From Paenarthrobacter aurescens TC1 (GTDB lineage Bacteria; Actinomycetota; Actinomycetes; Actinomycetales; Micrococcaceae), in contig CP000475.1 of NCBI GenBank assembly GCA_000014925.1, positions 186,001-250,000 on the forward strand: a stretch of DNA of 64,000 bases. The letters are read 5' to 3'. The translations under genes and the position numbers were made by a program. Under the pieces are notes generated by a model. It was not told the origin of the DNA, searched no databases, and was given only the letters and a program-made list of their open reading frames with translations. The stretch's first letter is position 1, and every line of letters starts with the position of its first letter. This document shows, piece after piece, positions 1-9,279 of this stretch.

Positions 1-1
1 T

Positions 2-1027
2 CTGGCTACCGGGATGAGCCTTCCCGAAATCCTGGGGAAACGGCTGCCGACCGGCCGCCGCCGGGCCTACTGGCTGCAGGCGGAGGCCGTGGCCGGAGCT
101 ACGGACATGGCCGAAGTCATCGGCGGTGCCGTGGCGCTGAACCTGTTGTTTGGCCTGCCGTTGCTCGCCGGCGGGGTGATTGTGGGGGCTGCTTCCATGG
201 TCTTGCTCGCTGTGCAGTCGATGCGTGGGCAGCGTTCGTTCGAGAACATCATTATTGTCCTGCTGGCGGTCATCGCCGGCGGGTTCATGACCGGCCTGTT
301 CGTCAACCCGCCGGATCCGGGCGAGGCGCTCAGGGGTCTGATACCCGGTTTCGACGGCACGGCGACCGTGCTGCTGGCGGCCAGTATGCTCGGCGCTACC
401 GTGATGCCCCATGCGATTTATCTCCACTCGGCCCTGGCCAGGGACCGGCATGGCTACGCCGAAGACCCGACACAGCGGCAGCGGCTGATCCGGGCGACAC
501 GGTGGGATGTCGTCGGTGCCCTGCTGGTTGCCGGCGCGGTGAATATTGCCATGCTTCTGCTGGCAGCGTCCAGCCTGCGCGGGACGGAGGGTACGGATAC
601 TATTGCCGGCGCGCATGCCGCGATTACCGAGGCGCTGGGTCCGGTCGTCGGGGTGATCTTCGGGGTCGGATTGCTGGCTTCGGGCCTGGCGTCAACGTCG
701 GTTGGCTGTTACGCCGGCGCGACCATCATGGGCGGCCTGCTGCACGTACGCATTCCTTTGCTGCTGCGCAGATTCATTACCCTGATTCCCGCCCTGATCA
801 TCCTGGGGGCGGGGATCGAGCCGACGTGGGCGCTGGTGCTGAGCCAGGTGCTGCTGAGTTTCGGCATACCGTTCGCGCTGATCCCGTTGATCCGCCTGAC
901 AGGGAACCGCGAGATCATGGGGATCCACGTCGATTCCATGCCGCTTCGGGTGGCAGGCATCGTCAGCGCCGTCCTGATCGTCGGATTGAACTGCGTCCTG
1001 ATCGTGCTCACGATCTCCGGGCAGTAG
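2..1027 (+). CDS. mntH: NRAMP-family divalent metal transporter, 3' part
   Basis: This is the C-terminal three quarters of an NRAMP/MntH proton-coupled Mn2+ (Fe2+) importer. The reading frame is open to the window edge, and residues L-A-T-G precede the first Met at position 14, so that Met is internal and the true start lies outside. The visible part has about eight hydrophobic segments. It also has the conserved stretch around Q-A-E, A-T-D-M-A-E and the M-P-H segment expected of NRAMP proteins (ATVMPHAIYLHSALA). The TM1 D-P-G-N metal motif is not in the window. Family assignment is strong; the transported metal is inferred from the family. Confidence 0.88.
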   Translation: MATGMSLPEILGKRLPTGRRRAYWLQAEAVAGATDMAEVIGGAVALNLLFGLPLLAGGVIVGAASMVLLAVQSMRGQRSFENIIIVLLAVIAGGFMTGLFVNPPDPGEALRGLIPGFDGTATVLLAASMLGATVMPHAIYLHSALARDRHGYAEDPTQRQRLIRATRWDVVGALLVAGAVNIAMLLLAASSLRGTEGTDTIAGAHAAITEALGPVVGVIFGVGLLASGLASTSVGCYAGATIMGGLLHVRIPLLLRRFITLIPALIILGAGIEPTWALVLSQVLLSFGIPFALIPLIRLTGNREIMGIHVDSMPLRVAGIVSAVLIVGLNCVLIVLTISGQ

Positions 1028-1384
1028 CCACTGGGAAACCGCGCCTCGCATCTGGTCCGGACTCAGGGGCGGACGCGAAAATACGGCTTAACAGCTCATT
1101 TACCAGCGGAACCAGAGCATCGTGCAGTCCCCGAAGAATTCGAGCACATATCAGTGGCAGCGCAGGCCAGGGGGTTCAACGTTTTCGACGTCGAACAGCA
1201 AGCACATAAGCCACTCAAGCCAGCACCCCTGGTGTGAGACTTCAGGGCCGGCCGGGGAACGAGATGCATCTCGGGCCAGCGTCAAGAAACATCGGGCCCC
1301 GTCTTTGTGCCGGCCCCAAACTTTCTCCAAGGTAGCCGCCGCAAACTGGCGCAATCACCATCCATACATAATTGGGATACGAAA
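1028..1384. other. Intergenic region with a possible gene remnant
   Basis: There is no complete gene here. One plus-strand frame, ending at a TGA near 1237, reads like a protein C-terminus (acidic P-E-E-F-E-H, then A-R-G-F-N-V-F-D-V-E) but has no credible start. It may be the tail of a deleted gene. The last 100 bases should carry the promoter of the next gene; I could not pick a convincing one. Confidence 0.3.
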
Positions 1385-2056
1385 ATGATGACAGTAGTTG
1401 GGGAACGTACTGTCGCGCCTGAGCCCGAGGGAACCGAGGTTCCAACCGGCTTGACGCGCAGAGTATTTGGAGTATTAGTAGGCGCCGGCGTGAGCGGCAT
1501 TATCGGCGGAGGCAGCCTTCTTGCAGCCTCAAAGAACGCCGCAGAAACCGGGGGGATCTCACGCGGCTCCGGGGTCTGGACATCCTTCGGGACCGTCCGC
1601 ATCGCAGCCGCGGAAAGGCAGTCGCGGCTGCCGCAGGACCTAAGCGCGGACAGTTCCGCTACGGCTGCCAGCAGTGCACCAGCTTCCGGCCATGATCATG
1701 GCGGTGGTTCAGCCGGGTCCGGTGTGCAGCCGGCCAACTTCACCTGGGGCGACCATGTGGTGCTGCAGGTGGAGGTCCACAACGGCATGGACCGGCCGGT
1801 CCTGTTCTCGCCCGGCCAGCTGCGGCTGAAGGTAGGACCCGGCGGTCCCACTGTTACCAATAGGTCGACGGGGACCGGCAAGGGTGCCCTGGAACCAGGG
1901 GCTACAAACAACTTCTGGATCAGCTTCCTGGTGCCTTCCGACATCGAGCAGCTCTCGGCTGAATTTACGGATCCGTGGTCGGACGGCGATCCGCTGCCCC
2001 TGGAACTGCCCACTGTCCTTCGCCGACCCGGATGGTTGGAGAACAATCATGGATGA
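1385..2056 (+). CDS. Tat-type exported protein of unknown function, partner of the following multicopper oxidase
   Basis: I do not recognise the family. The protein has a twin-arginine-type N-terminus (L-T-R-R-V-F-G-V-L-V near residue 25, then a hydrophobic run), a low-complexity Ser/Ala/His linker containing H-D-H, and a beta-rich C-terminal domain of about 110 residues. That domain resembles a small extracytoplasmic cupredoxin-like or DUF4352-like fold (L-Q-V-E-V-H-N-G-M, then P-G-Q-L-R-L). I chose the ATG at 1385; a second ATG follows at 1388. The stop overlaps the next start in ATGGATGA, so the two genes are probably co-translated. An accessory or metal-binding role for the downstream oxidase is inference. 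Confidence 0.6.
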   Translation: MMTVVGERTVAPEPEGTEVPTGLTRRVFGVLVGAGVSGIIGGGSLLAASKNAAETGGISRGSGVWTSFGTVRIAAAERQSRLPQDLSADSSATAASSAPASGHDHGGGSAGSGVQPANFTWGDHVVLQVEVHNGMDRPVLFSPGQLRLKVGPGGPTVTNRSTGTGKGALEPGATNNFWISFLVPSDIEQLSAEFTDPWSDGDPLPLELPTVLRRPGWLENNHG

Positions 2057-3629
2057 GGTCGAAAACAACGGCCAGCAAAACAACGACGGCCTTGCCCCCT
2101 TGGGGGAGAACGCGCCGGTGAGCCGCTGGAGCTTCGTAAAATACGGGGCTGCCACGGGGCTCGGCGCGCTGGCGCTGGCCGGCGCGCAGCCGGCCCACGC
2201 GAAGACTGGGGCGCCAACTGCGGAGCCGACCGATGAGGCTGAAGCTCCGGAGCCGACCGATGTAACGACAGGTCTGGCGACCGGCGTAGCTACCGAAGAG
2301 GCTGAGGACCCGGAGCCGACCGATGAAGCAACCGACGAAGCTGAGGACCTGGAGCCCACTGACGAGGCGACTGATGAAGCGGAAGACGCGGATGAACCGG
2401 ACCGGGAAGTGCTGGACGTCTACATCAACGAGGGCTACCTCAAGATGGTGGATGACTCGCTGGTCTACTTCCGCGGGTTCGGCGACCGTCCCAGCGAGAA
2501 GAACGACGCCAATCCCAGTCTCACCATCAAGCCCAAGGTCTTCCTGAAGGACGACACCTGGGTGGACAGCCGCGTCTACCCTGTGGGGGCACCGGAACCG
2601 CCACGCGGTACGCCGACGCCGCTGCAGCCGGATCCCAACAATCCCGGCCAGTACTATGTCCGCAGGGCCTACTGGGGCAGCTTCATGCCCGAGCGGGTGA
2701 TCGTTGCCGAAACCGGCAGCAAGATCACGCTGCGGGTCCACAACCGGCTGGCCAAGGACCACGAGTTTGCCATCCACAAGGCCGGCGACGACGGCGAAGA
2801 CGTCAGCACGGGCAAAATCGCCCCAGGCAAGGTTGGCACGCTCGAACTGAAGGCGCCGGACCCCGGGATCTACATTTACAGCGACCCGGGCAACCAGCCG
2901 GTTGAACGGACCCTGGGCCTGTATGGCGCTCTGGTGGTCATGGACCCATCGGACGCCTGGTGCATCTCGCCGGGCCAAGCCGAGTTCGAACGTCAGTGGG
3001 TCTGGCTCTGCCACGCCGTCGATCCCGTCTGGGCCAACATCGAGGCCAAGGGCGGCACCGTGGACCCGGTCCGGCAGAAGGCCGTGCCGCGCTACTTCAC
3101 CCTCAACGGCCGCAGCGGCTACGAGTCCCTGGGCGCGACCCGAAACGAGGCGTTGAACCGGGCCTCCGATGAGGAAACCAGCATCTCGGGATACCCCCGG
3201 CAGTTCGACGCCCGCGAGTTCACCGAAGGATCGACCATCGGCTCACTGCGGGGCGGGCAGCTGGTCCGCATCGTCAACTGCGGAATTGTCTTCCACCAGA
3301 TGCATTTCCACGGCAACCATCTGTGGACCGTGCGCTGCAACAACGTGGACTGGGGCCGCACCGAAGGCTTCGTGGACGAGAACGGCTACGTCTGCATCCA
3401 GCAGTGGGAAGACGTCATCAAGGTCAGGGGGATGGAGACCAAGGAATCCATCATCCCGATCAAACGGCCTCCGGACGCGGTCGACCAAGTCTGGCTTTCC
3501 CGGAACGAGGACTGGTATTACCCGATGCACTGCCACTCCGAATCCTCCCAGACCGCCGCCGGCGGCATGTACCCGGGCGGCCTGACCGCCCACTGGAGCA
3601 TTAAAGCGCCTCTCGAAGGAGCGACATGA
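2049..3629 (+). CDS. Multicopper oxidase-like secreted protein with altered copper ligands
   Basis: About 526 residues. The order is: signal-like segment (S-R-W-S-F-V-K-Y-G-A, A-H-A cleavage site); an acidic repetitive linker built on E-A-E-D/E-P-T-D units (roughly residues 55-120); then cupredoxin domains. The C-terminal domain keeps HQMHFHGNHLW and MHCHSESSQ. The first domain has HEFAIHK and YIYSDPG where typical laccases have HWHG and WYHPH, and the usual His after HCH is missing. It therefore belongs to a divergent clade and may not have a full trinuclear centre. The start at 2049 overlaps the preceding gene and avoids a long upstream extension (ORF opens at 1884). Substrate unknown. Confidence 0.75.
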   Translation: MDEVENNGQQNNDGLAPLGENAPVSRWSFVKYGAATGLGALALAGAQPAHAKTGAPTAEPTDEAEAPEPTDVTTGLATGVATEEAEDPEPTDEATDEAEDLEPTDEATDEAEDADEPDREVLDVYINEGYLKMVDDSLVYFRGFGDRPSEKNDANPSLTIKPKVFLKDDTWVDSRVYPVGAPEPPRGTPTPLQPDPNNPGQYYVRRAYWGSFMPERVIVAETGSKITLRVHNRLAKDHEFAIHKAGDDGEDVSTGKIAPGKVGTLELKAPDPGIYIYSDPGNQPVERTLGLYGALVVMDPSDAWCISPGQAEFERQWVWLCHAVDPVWANIEAKGGTVDPVRQKAVPRYFTLNGRSGYESLGATRNEALNRASDEETSISGYPRQFDAREFTEGSTIGSLRGGQLVRIVNCGIVFHQMHFHGNHLWTVRCNNVDWGRTEGFVDENGYVCIQQWEDVIKVRGMETKESIIPIKRPPDAVDQVWLSRNEDWYYPMHCHSESSQTAAGGMYPGGLTAHWSIKAPLEGAT

Positions 3630-4038
3630 TGATAGAAAAATGCTTCCAGTTCCGCTGACTACGTCTCGAGGTTTTTCCGTGGGCGTTGCGGGAAGCCGTT
3701 GACAACGCATATTGGCGATCCTGATTTCTGTCGAGCCGGGTATGCCCAAAGCCTTCCCGGCATTCTTGTCCATCTCTTCATCCACGTCAGGACCCCGCCC
3801 GAAGGCGGGAGTAAACTTGGCGCCAAGGCGTGGGCCGGTCCGATGATGGCCGGTTCGCGAACGAGGACCCCCGCGGTGCTTCCCGCGGATAGAGTTCCTC
3901 GCACAGCCCGGTGCCGCATTGCTTAGTGCGGCACCGGGCCTTGTACCCGGGGGTCCGATATGGACAGCGGCCGGTCCCCTCATTCCGCTGGGACGTTCAG
4001 GGCGATTGTCTGAGTCTGCCGGTGTCCCGGGCCCATTT
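3630..4038. other. Intergenic region between convergent genes
   Basis: Lies between the 3' ends of the multicopper oxidase gene and ccsB. Apart from the hairpin at 3907-3938 I see no feature. Minus-strand open frames here lack starts, ribosome sites and recognisable homology. Confidence 0.5.
3907..3938. terminator. Perfect 12-bp hairpin, probable bidirectional terminator
   Basis: CCCGGTGCCGCA and its exact reverse complement are separated by an 8-base loop, between two convergent genes. There is no strong T-run, so termination is inferred from position and stem strength. Confidence 0.6.
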
Positions 4039-5052
4039 TTAGAGGCCGGAGTAGGAGTGCAGTCCGGAGAAGTAGACGTTGACGACGACGAAGTTGAAGA
4101 TGACGCACAGGTATCCGGTGATGGACAGCCAGGCTGCGCGGGTGCCGTCCCAGCCGCGGGTGGCGCGGGCGTGGAGGTAGCCGGCGTAGACGACCCAGAT
4201 GACGAAGGTCCATACTTCTTTGGTGTCCCAGCCCCAGTAGCGGCCCCAGGCGGCTTCGGCCCAGATGGCGCCGGCCATGAGGGTGAACGTCCAAAGGATG
4301 AACCCGATAGCGTTGAGCCGGTAGGCCAGCTGCTCCAGGCTGACGGGGTTGGGTACCAGCCGCAGCAACCCGGCCGCGCGGGGTTTGTCGGCTTTGTCCA
4401 GACGGGCTTTTGCCAGCTGTAGGACGGAGAGCGCGAACGTGAGGGTGAAGATCGCCGCGGCCAGGACCGCGACGGAGACGTGGATGACGAGCCAGTAGCT
4501 TTGCAGTGCCGGGATGAGCTGTGCGACGGGGGTGGGGAAGGCCACCGCTCCGGCCATGAGCATGACCAGGGCCAGGCCGGTGATGAAGGTTCCGAGGAAC
4601 CGTAGGTCCCGGAACAGGAGCCCGGTCAGGAAGACCGCCATGACCAGCATGGCGCCGGTGGTGGCGAATTCATACATGTTGCCCCAGGGCACGCGTCCTG
4701 CGGCGATACCGCGGCTAATCACGCCGGCAGCATGGATGATCAGGCCCAGAACGCTGACGGCCACGCCGATGCGTGCCGCAGGCCGCCTCAGTGACCTGTA
4801 TCCCATGGAGTCGTCCACGACGCCGTCGCCGTGGTCATCGGCCTTGCCGGATTCATGGGACCACCGTACGGCTCCCGTGCCTCCTGCGGCGGCCGGTATT
4901 GGTTCCCGTGCCGGTGCTACCGCCGTCGCCGTTATTTTTCGCGCGCGGACCAGGTCGGCGGCGAATGCCATGAGTGCAACCGTGTAGGTCAGGGCGGCCA
5001 GCAGCATGAACAGCTCGCTGTATTGGCCCAGTGTTTCATTGACCGTCGTCAT
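4039..5052 (-). CDS. ccsB: CcsB/CcsA-type cytochrome c synthase subunit (System II)
   Basis: A 337-residue polytopic membrane protein with the haem-handling WGWDTKEVW motif near residue 275 and about eight hydrophobic segments. Length and motif match CcsB/ResC, which with ResB carries haem across the membrane and attaches it to CXXCH motifs of apocytochrome c. Its ATG overlaps the resB stop by four bases (ATGA), so the two are translationally coupled. An Asp/Gly/Ser-rich loop of about 30 residues sits near residue 60. The thiol-reducing partners CcdA and TlpA are encoded separately at 27,152-28,547. Confidence 0.9.
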   Translation of the reverse strand: MTTVNETLGQYSELFMLLAALTYTVALMAFAADLVRARKITATAVAPAREPIPAAAGGTGAVRWSHESGKADDHGDGVVDDSMGYRSLRRPAARIGVAVSVLGLIIHAAGVISRGIAAGRVPWGNMYEFATTGAMLVMAVFLTGLLFRDLRFLGTFITGLALVMLMAGAVAFPTPVAQLIPALQSYWLVIHVSVAVLAAAIFTLTFALSVLQLAKARLDKADKPRAAGLLRLVPNPVSLEQLAYRLNAIGFILWTFTLMAGAIWAEAAWGRYWGWDTKEVWTFVIWVVYAGYLHARATRGWDGTRAAWLSITGYLCVIFNFVVVNVYFSGLHSYSGL

Positions 5053-6674
5053 GGAGTTTCCTGCCTGTTCGTATCGATCCCGTTGTTCCAGTGTGTGGTC
5101 AGTGCCGAGCCGATCCGGATGGCTTCCTTGGCCAGGGAATGGTCTTCGCCTCGGGCCAGGAGCCCGTATTCGACCATGGTGCGTCCGTCCTCATGCCTGC
5201 CGGCGCGGATCCAGACTCTGGATCTGGCGGTCGTCAGCGTGATAATCAGGCCGAGCAGTGCCAGCGTGGTGAAGACCAGCGCGCCGGCTTTGCCTGGATC
5301 GTAAACGATGTCCAGGGCGACGTATCGTTTCAGCCCGTCGAAGGTGATGGATCCCTTGCCATCGGGAAGTTCATATGTCTGGTAGGCGGCGAGCACGATG
5401 CCGCCGTCCGGAAGGTCCCTTCCGTTGAGCTGTGTCAGTTCGGTGGTATCGAGCTGGTAGACCGAGACCGGGTCCCCGTCGTCGAGCCCGAGGTCCCCGG
5501 TGTAGGAGTTCAGGTTCAGCTGCGGGTTGAACGGGTCGGGATCCGAGCCGAAGGCCACCCCGTTCTCGTCCACCATGGCCGTGGGCAGGAAGAAACCGAC
5601 GAAACCGAGCTGATCGGGCTGTGCGTCGGGTGCCTTGATGACAATGGTGGAGTTGTACGTCGCGTCGGTGGGAAGTGCAGGGACCGGTCCCTGCAGCGCG
5701 ATGTTGCCTTCACCGTCGCGCACAGTCACGACAGGGGCGTAACCGTTGCCGATGAGGTAGACGTTCGTGCCGCCGAAGCCGATTGGTTTATTGACCCTCA
5801 GGGTTTCTTCCCGCGGGGTGTCCGAGGAGCTGTCCTGGACGGTCATGCTGCCTGTGAAATCGATGGGATTGCCGTAGTTGGCCGCGTTGCGGTCAAACGT
5901 GACGTCGAAATCGTTCAACGTCAGCGAGAACGGGGTCATGGTATCGGGGTTGAAATTGGTGCCGGGGAAGAAGGAATCGTAGCCGAGCATGGCGTTGGTG
6001 AATCCTTCCCCTTCGATGATGAGCTTCTGCCCCCGGTAGCCGAACATGCCGCCCACGGCGACGGACACGAGGACACCGATCAAGGCGGTGTGGAAGAGGA
6101 GATTGCCCGCTTCTTTCAGGTATCCGCGTTCGGCCGCCACCGACGGCAGGTCCGTCCCGGTATCGCGTATCTGGATGCGGTAACCGCGGCGGCGCAGCAC
6201 ACCGGCCGCATCCTCGATGGCGCGGTCCGGCGTGAGTGCCGCGCCGGCCGCGACGGTCATGGTCCCGTATTCGGGCAGTCGGGACAGTCGCCGCGGTGTT
6301 CGCGGCGGCTGGGAACGCAGTGCTTTCCAGTGCTGCCTGGCGCGCGGGATGACGCAGCCGATCAGGGAGACGAAGAGCAGCAGATAGATGGCCGAAAACC
6401 AGGCGGAGGAATAGACGTCGAAGAGCTGGAGACGGTCCAGCCAGGGCCCCGATGTCGGGTTGTCCTGGATGTACTGGGTGACGACGGCGGGGTTCGCCGG
6501 CCGCTGGGGGAACAATGATCCGGGTACAGCGGCCACCGCGAGGAGCAGCAGCAACTGCAGCGCGGTTTTCATGCTCGTCAGCTGCCGCCAGGCCCACCGC
6601 AGCATTCCGGCGGGACCCAGCCGGGGTACGGCGACGTCCTGAGTCGGGGGTTTCGGGGATTGCGTCGTTGTCAT
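5049..6674 (-). CDS. resB: ResB-family cytochrome c biogenesis protein
   Basis: A 541-residue protein. The N-terminal half has three membrane segments (about residues 28-50, 90-110 and 195-215), followed by a large extracytoplasmic domain and a last membrane segment near residue 470. This is the ResB/Ccs1 layout. R-P-A-N-P and the long beta-rich domain are also typical. ResB forms the System II haem-ligation complex with CcsB, encoded immediately downstream with a 4-base overlap. A frameshifted GNAT gene lies upstream on the same strand. Confidence 0.9.
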   Translation of the reverse strand: MTTTQSPKPPTQDVAVPRLGPAGMLRWAWRQLTSMKTALQLLLLLAVAAVPGSLFPQRPANPAVVTQYIQDNPTSGPWLDRLQLFDVYSSAWFSAIYLLLFVSLIGCVIPRARQHWKALRSQPPRTPRRLSRLPEYGTMTVAAGAALTPDRAIEDAAGVLRRRGYRIQIRDTGTDLPSVAAERGYLKEAGNLLFHTALIGVLVSVAVGGMFGYRGQKLIIEGEGFTNAMLGYDSFFPGTNFNPDTMTPFSLTLNDFDVTFDRNAANYGNPIDFTGSMTVQDSSSDTPREETLRVNKPIGFGGTNVYLIGNGYAPVVTVRDGEGNIALQGPVPALPTDATYNSTIVIKAPDAQPDQLGFVGFFLPTAMVDENGVAFGSDPDPFNPQLNLNSYTGDLGLDDGDPVSVYQLDTTELTQLNGRDLPDGGIVLAAYQTYELPDGKGSITFDGLKRYVALDIVYDPGKAGALVFTTLALLGLIITLTTARSRVWIRAGRHEDGRTMVEYGLLARGEDHSLAKEAIRIGSALTTHWNNGIDTNRQETP

Positions 6675-6843
6675 CGTTGCTCCTGTGGGGATGACCGAAG
6701 AAAATCAGGACCGATGAACCGGCATGTACTTTCAGCGGTAGTGCCGGTGGCTGCTGCCGTGCAGTCCGTGTTCTGCGCGCGGAGCATGAGTGTGCCGGCT
6801 TGGCGGAAGGCTGTCCGGCGCGCGGCTTCAATCCTGCCGCCGG

Positions 6844-7549
6844 TCATGACGCGGGCCCGTCTTCCAGCTCGTAACGGTAGGTCCGGAACCCGGGAATCGT
6901 CCCGGGAGAGGTGCTCCTCAATAGCCGTCCAGCCCAGCCGTTCATAAAAGGGGCCCGCCCCGCCGGCGCCGGCCGCGGCGACCAGCTCGGCACGGGGGAG
7001 CGCCGGCATCGCGGGCCAGAACGAGGAAGTTGCTGACCAGCATGCGGCCGGCACCGGAACCTCTGGCCGGAGGAGCCACGGCAATGGCTGGATGACGGCA
7101 GTGACTCGTCCGCCCGGGAGGTTCCGGTCCGGTGTTCGTTCCTGCAGGCCGCGGTCCTCCCGCGGGAACGCAATGCGCTGCAGGTAGGTCCTGCCGCGGG
7201 TGCGTACGAAGGGCACCCACAAACGTGGCCGGCAGGCCAGTGCCGCCAACGCGGAAAGGATGAGACCGGTCCGGCGTCCGTGGAGGGTTTCGTTGACATC
7301 CCTGACCTGATCCGTGGACCCGATCAGGAACCCCAGGGGAATGACGGCGTCCGGAGCCCCGGCCTCTGCGATGAGCGCGATACCGCGCGGCGTGTCCAGG
7401 AAGGTCTTGTGCCAGCGACGCACAAATGCCTCTCCCAGTCGGGGAAAGAGGCCCTCCGGCACATACGCGCATTGCCACGAAGACATCAGCGGAAGGTCGG
7501 TCTCTTCGGCCGGGCGAACATTGATAAGTGGCCCTGGTAGCCCGTTCAT
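6844..7549 (-). pseudogene. GNAT-type N-acetyltransferase, frameshifted
   Basis: Starting at the ATG at 7549 (MNGLPGP, then N-V-R-P-A-E-E-T-D-L), the sequence reads as a GNAT protein, but homologous segments sit in different frames. The acetyl-CoA loop A-P-P-A-R-G-S-G-A-G-R is one frame off. The segment with F-Y-E-R-L-G-W returns to the first frame. The plausible C-terminus Y-R-Y-E-L-E-D is in the third. At least three indels are needed to restore one chain of about 235 residues. It is either a decayed gene or a local run of sequencing errors. Confidence 0.7.
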
Positions 7550-7741
7550 GCCGGCTCCCCTTGAGTTGGTCCGGGGATTGCTCCGGCAGGGGGTGCATGC
7601 ACGGAGCCTGGGTGCGGCAGGCGTGGGGGTTTCATGAAGGATTCCTTCAAAGTTTCGGCTCAGTCTCAAACTACGAGCGGCAGCTGGAGGATTGCGGTAC
7701 GCGGAAATGATCCGTCGCCGGATTGCGGGACGGACTTTGTT

Positions 7742-8203
7742 CTATGTACGGCTGACGCAGAGCCCGGTCAGTGAAGGAAGCCGGGGCAAGGCGGATACCA
7801 GGAGCGGTCCCGCCGGTGGGTTGCGCAGGGCGCGCCCGATGGCTGATGCGATGTTCTTGGGCGCCGCCAGCAGGAGGATGACGGCGCCGACAGCCAGAAG
7901 GACGCAGGCCGTGGCCAGGTGCGTCCCGCCGAAGGGTCCGGTGCAGCCCGACATGCGCTCCTCAGCGTGGGCTGCGTCGGGTAGGCCTGCAATGTCGGTT
8001 CCTGCACTGTCTGCCGCCGGTGCAGACCCGGTGACCGGGGCTGAAACGGTCAGGGGCGCAACAGCTGGACCGCGGGGGGCGGCATCCGCGACATGCATGG
8101 CCAGCACCCCCGCCATGACGGCGCACAGCCCGGCAAGGAGTGCCAGCGGACCCAGGACGCGGCGCACAGGCAGGATGAGGCCCGAAACCGTGCCGTAACG
8201 CAT
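7742..8203 (-). CDS. Small membrane protein, DUF6153-like
   Basis: 153 residues from the ATG at 8203: an N-terminal hydrophobic segment (about 10-35), an Ala/Pro-rich loop with a conserved-looking C-T-G-P-F-G-G, and a second membrane segment (about 95-115). The layout and the H-L-A-T-A-C motif resemble small actinobacterial DUF6153 proteins often found in copper regions. Its last residues (G-L-C-V-S-R-T) echo those of the 17,208-17,660 product (R-L-S-I-S-R-T), which suggests a distant relationship. A longer start at 8260 is possible but adds an unlikely leader. Function unknown. Confidence 0.6.
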   Translation of the reverse strand: MRYGTVSGLILPVRRVLGPLALLAGLCAVMAGVLAMHVADAAPRGPAVAPLTVSAPVTGSAPAADSAGTDIAGLPDAAHAEERMSGCTGPFGGTHLATACVLLAVGAVILLLAAPKNIASAIGRALRNPPAGPLLVSALPRLPSLTGLCVSRT

Positions 8204-8389
8204 CGCCCCTGCCTCTCCTGCGTGGTCCAACAGTCCTTTACTAGGGTAGTGAAACCCCATGCATGGCAGCGAATCCGGTGGCCCGCATCACCCAGCCCCT
8301 GCGGTGCCGAATATCCTGGCCCGCCGATAGCAGGCAGGTCTGGTACCTGCTCGGGTCCGGCAGCATCACGATGGGAAGCTACGCGGAGG

Positions 8390-8857
8390 TCAGGCAGCCG
8401 AGCCTGACGGCGTGCCTGCGGGAGCCGGTGACGGCCCGGTTCCCCGACGCATCCGCGACCTTCCCACTGCGGCCACGACCGCGGTAGCAACCATCAGCGT
8501 GAAAGCCGCAGTTCCCGCAGCAAGCAGCAACGGTCCGGCGCCGGGCGCCTCGAGGCTCCGGCCGGTGACGATGGCACTCTCGAGGGCGTTCAGCAGCAGC
8601 CACCCGTAGGTAATCATCGCGGCCGTCCACACCAGTCCCGCCCCGGCACAAATCCACAGCAGCTTCCGCCCGCTTTTCCCGTCATACGTCAGTCCGGCGA
8701 ACAGGACCGCGATTCCGGCAACCGAGAGCGCCTGCGGTCCCAAAACGAGCTGACCCGCCAGGACACCGGCCAGCACGCAGAGCGTGCCGACCAAAATCAG
8801 CCGGCGGAACAGCAACGGCGAACGAACCGCACCGGCTGGGGCGTCCTGGAATGACAT
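8390..8857 (-). CDS. Four-helix membrane protein of unknown function
   Basis: 155 residues with four hydrophobic segments (about 17-37, 44-60, 68-90 and 108-132) and a Pro/Gly/Ser-rich tail. I chose the ATG at 8857 because GAGGA sits four bases upstream; the longer frame from 8932 has no such site. No recognised domain. It shares strand with the 7742-8203 gene 187 bases downstream, and both may belong to the same transcript. Confidence 0.6.
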   Translation of the reverse strand: MSFQDAPAGAVRSPLLFRRLILVGTLCVLAGVLAGQLVLGPQALSVAGIAVLFAGLTYDGKSGRKLLWICAGAGLVWTAAMITYGWLLLNALESAIVTGRSLEAPGAGPLLLAAGTAAFTLMVATAVVAAVGRSRMRRGTGPSPAPAGTPSGSAA

Positions 8858-9025
8858 ACAGTCCTCGTTTCTGGCACACAGGTTTTCCACTCCCGGCCGC
8901 TTCTGATTCCGCTGCAGCGTGTAGCGTGCCACCCGGCCGACTGCGTGTGCACGGCGGCCGGGCCTAAGCCTGTCCCGCGTGCCTGTTTCCAGATGCGGCC
9001 GGAACCGGGATTAAAAAGAAAAAGG

Positions 9026-9076
9026 ATGACCGGTGGTCCGAAACCAACGCAGTGATGGTTCGAACCCACCGGTCAT
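9026..9076. terminator. Inverted repeat, probable terminator-like hairpin
   Basis: ATGACCGGTGG at 9026-9036 pairs exactly with CCACCGGTCAT at 9066-9076 across a 29-base loop. It lies upstream of both the minus-strand membrane-protein gene and the riboswitch on the plus strand. The loop contains GGTTCGAACCC, which looks like a tRNA T-arm, but no tRNA can be folded here. Confidence 0.45.
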
Positions 9077-9279
9077 TCTTCCACGCACCTCTGGAGGGAG
9101 GTTCTCCCACGGTAAACGTTTTGTCTGGGAGTTTCCCGTGTGCGGCCCCGGCTTCGCACCGGAATGCGCCTGCCCGCCGGCGGGGCCGTTATGGAATTGT
9201 GATTCCGGTGGTGTCCTGTGTAAATTAGCGTTTGCGTGTGCCTAGCAAGGGCGCGCTCCGGTGCGTTCACCTAACCCTG

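Noticed and set aside
1965-3014. 349-codon minus-strand ORF opposite the first multicopper oxidase gene
   Set aside because: Val/Gly/Arg-biased shadow of the acidic-repeat coding region.
5091-6518. 475-codon plus-strand ORF opposite resB
   Set aside because: Antisense shadow; resB on the other strand has clear family features and is coupled to ccsB.
9024-9080. Possible tRNA around a GGTTCGAACCC motif
   Set aside because: The T-arm-like string is in a hairpin loop; no acceptor, D or anticodon arm can be formed around it.
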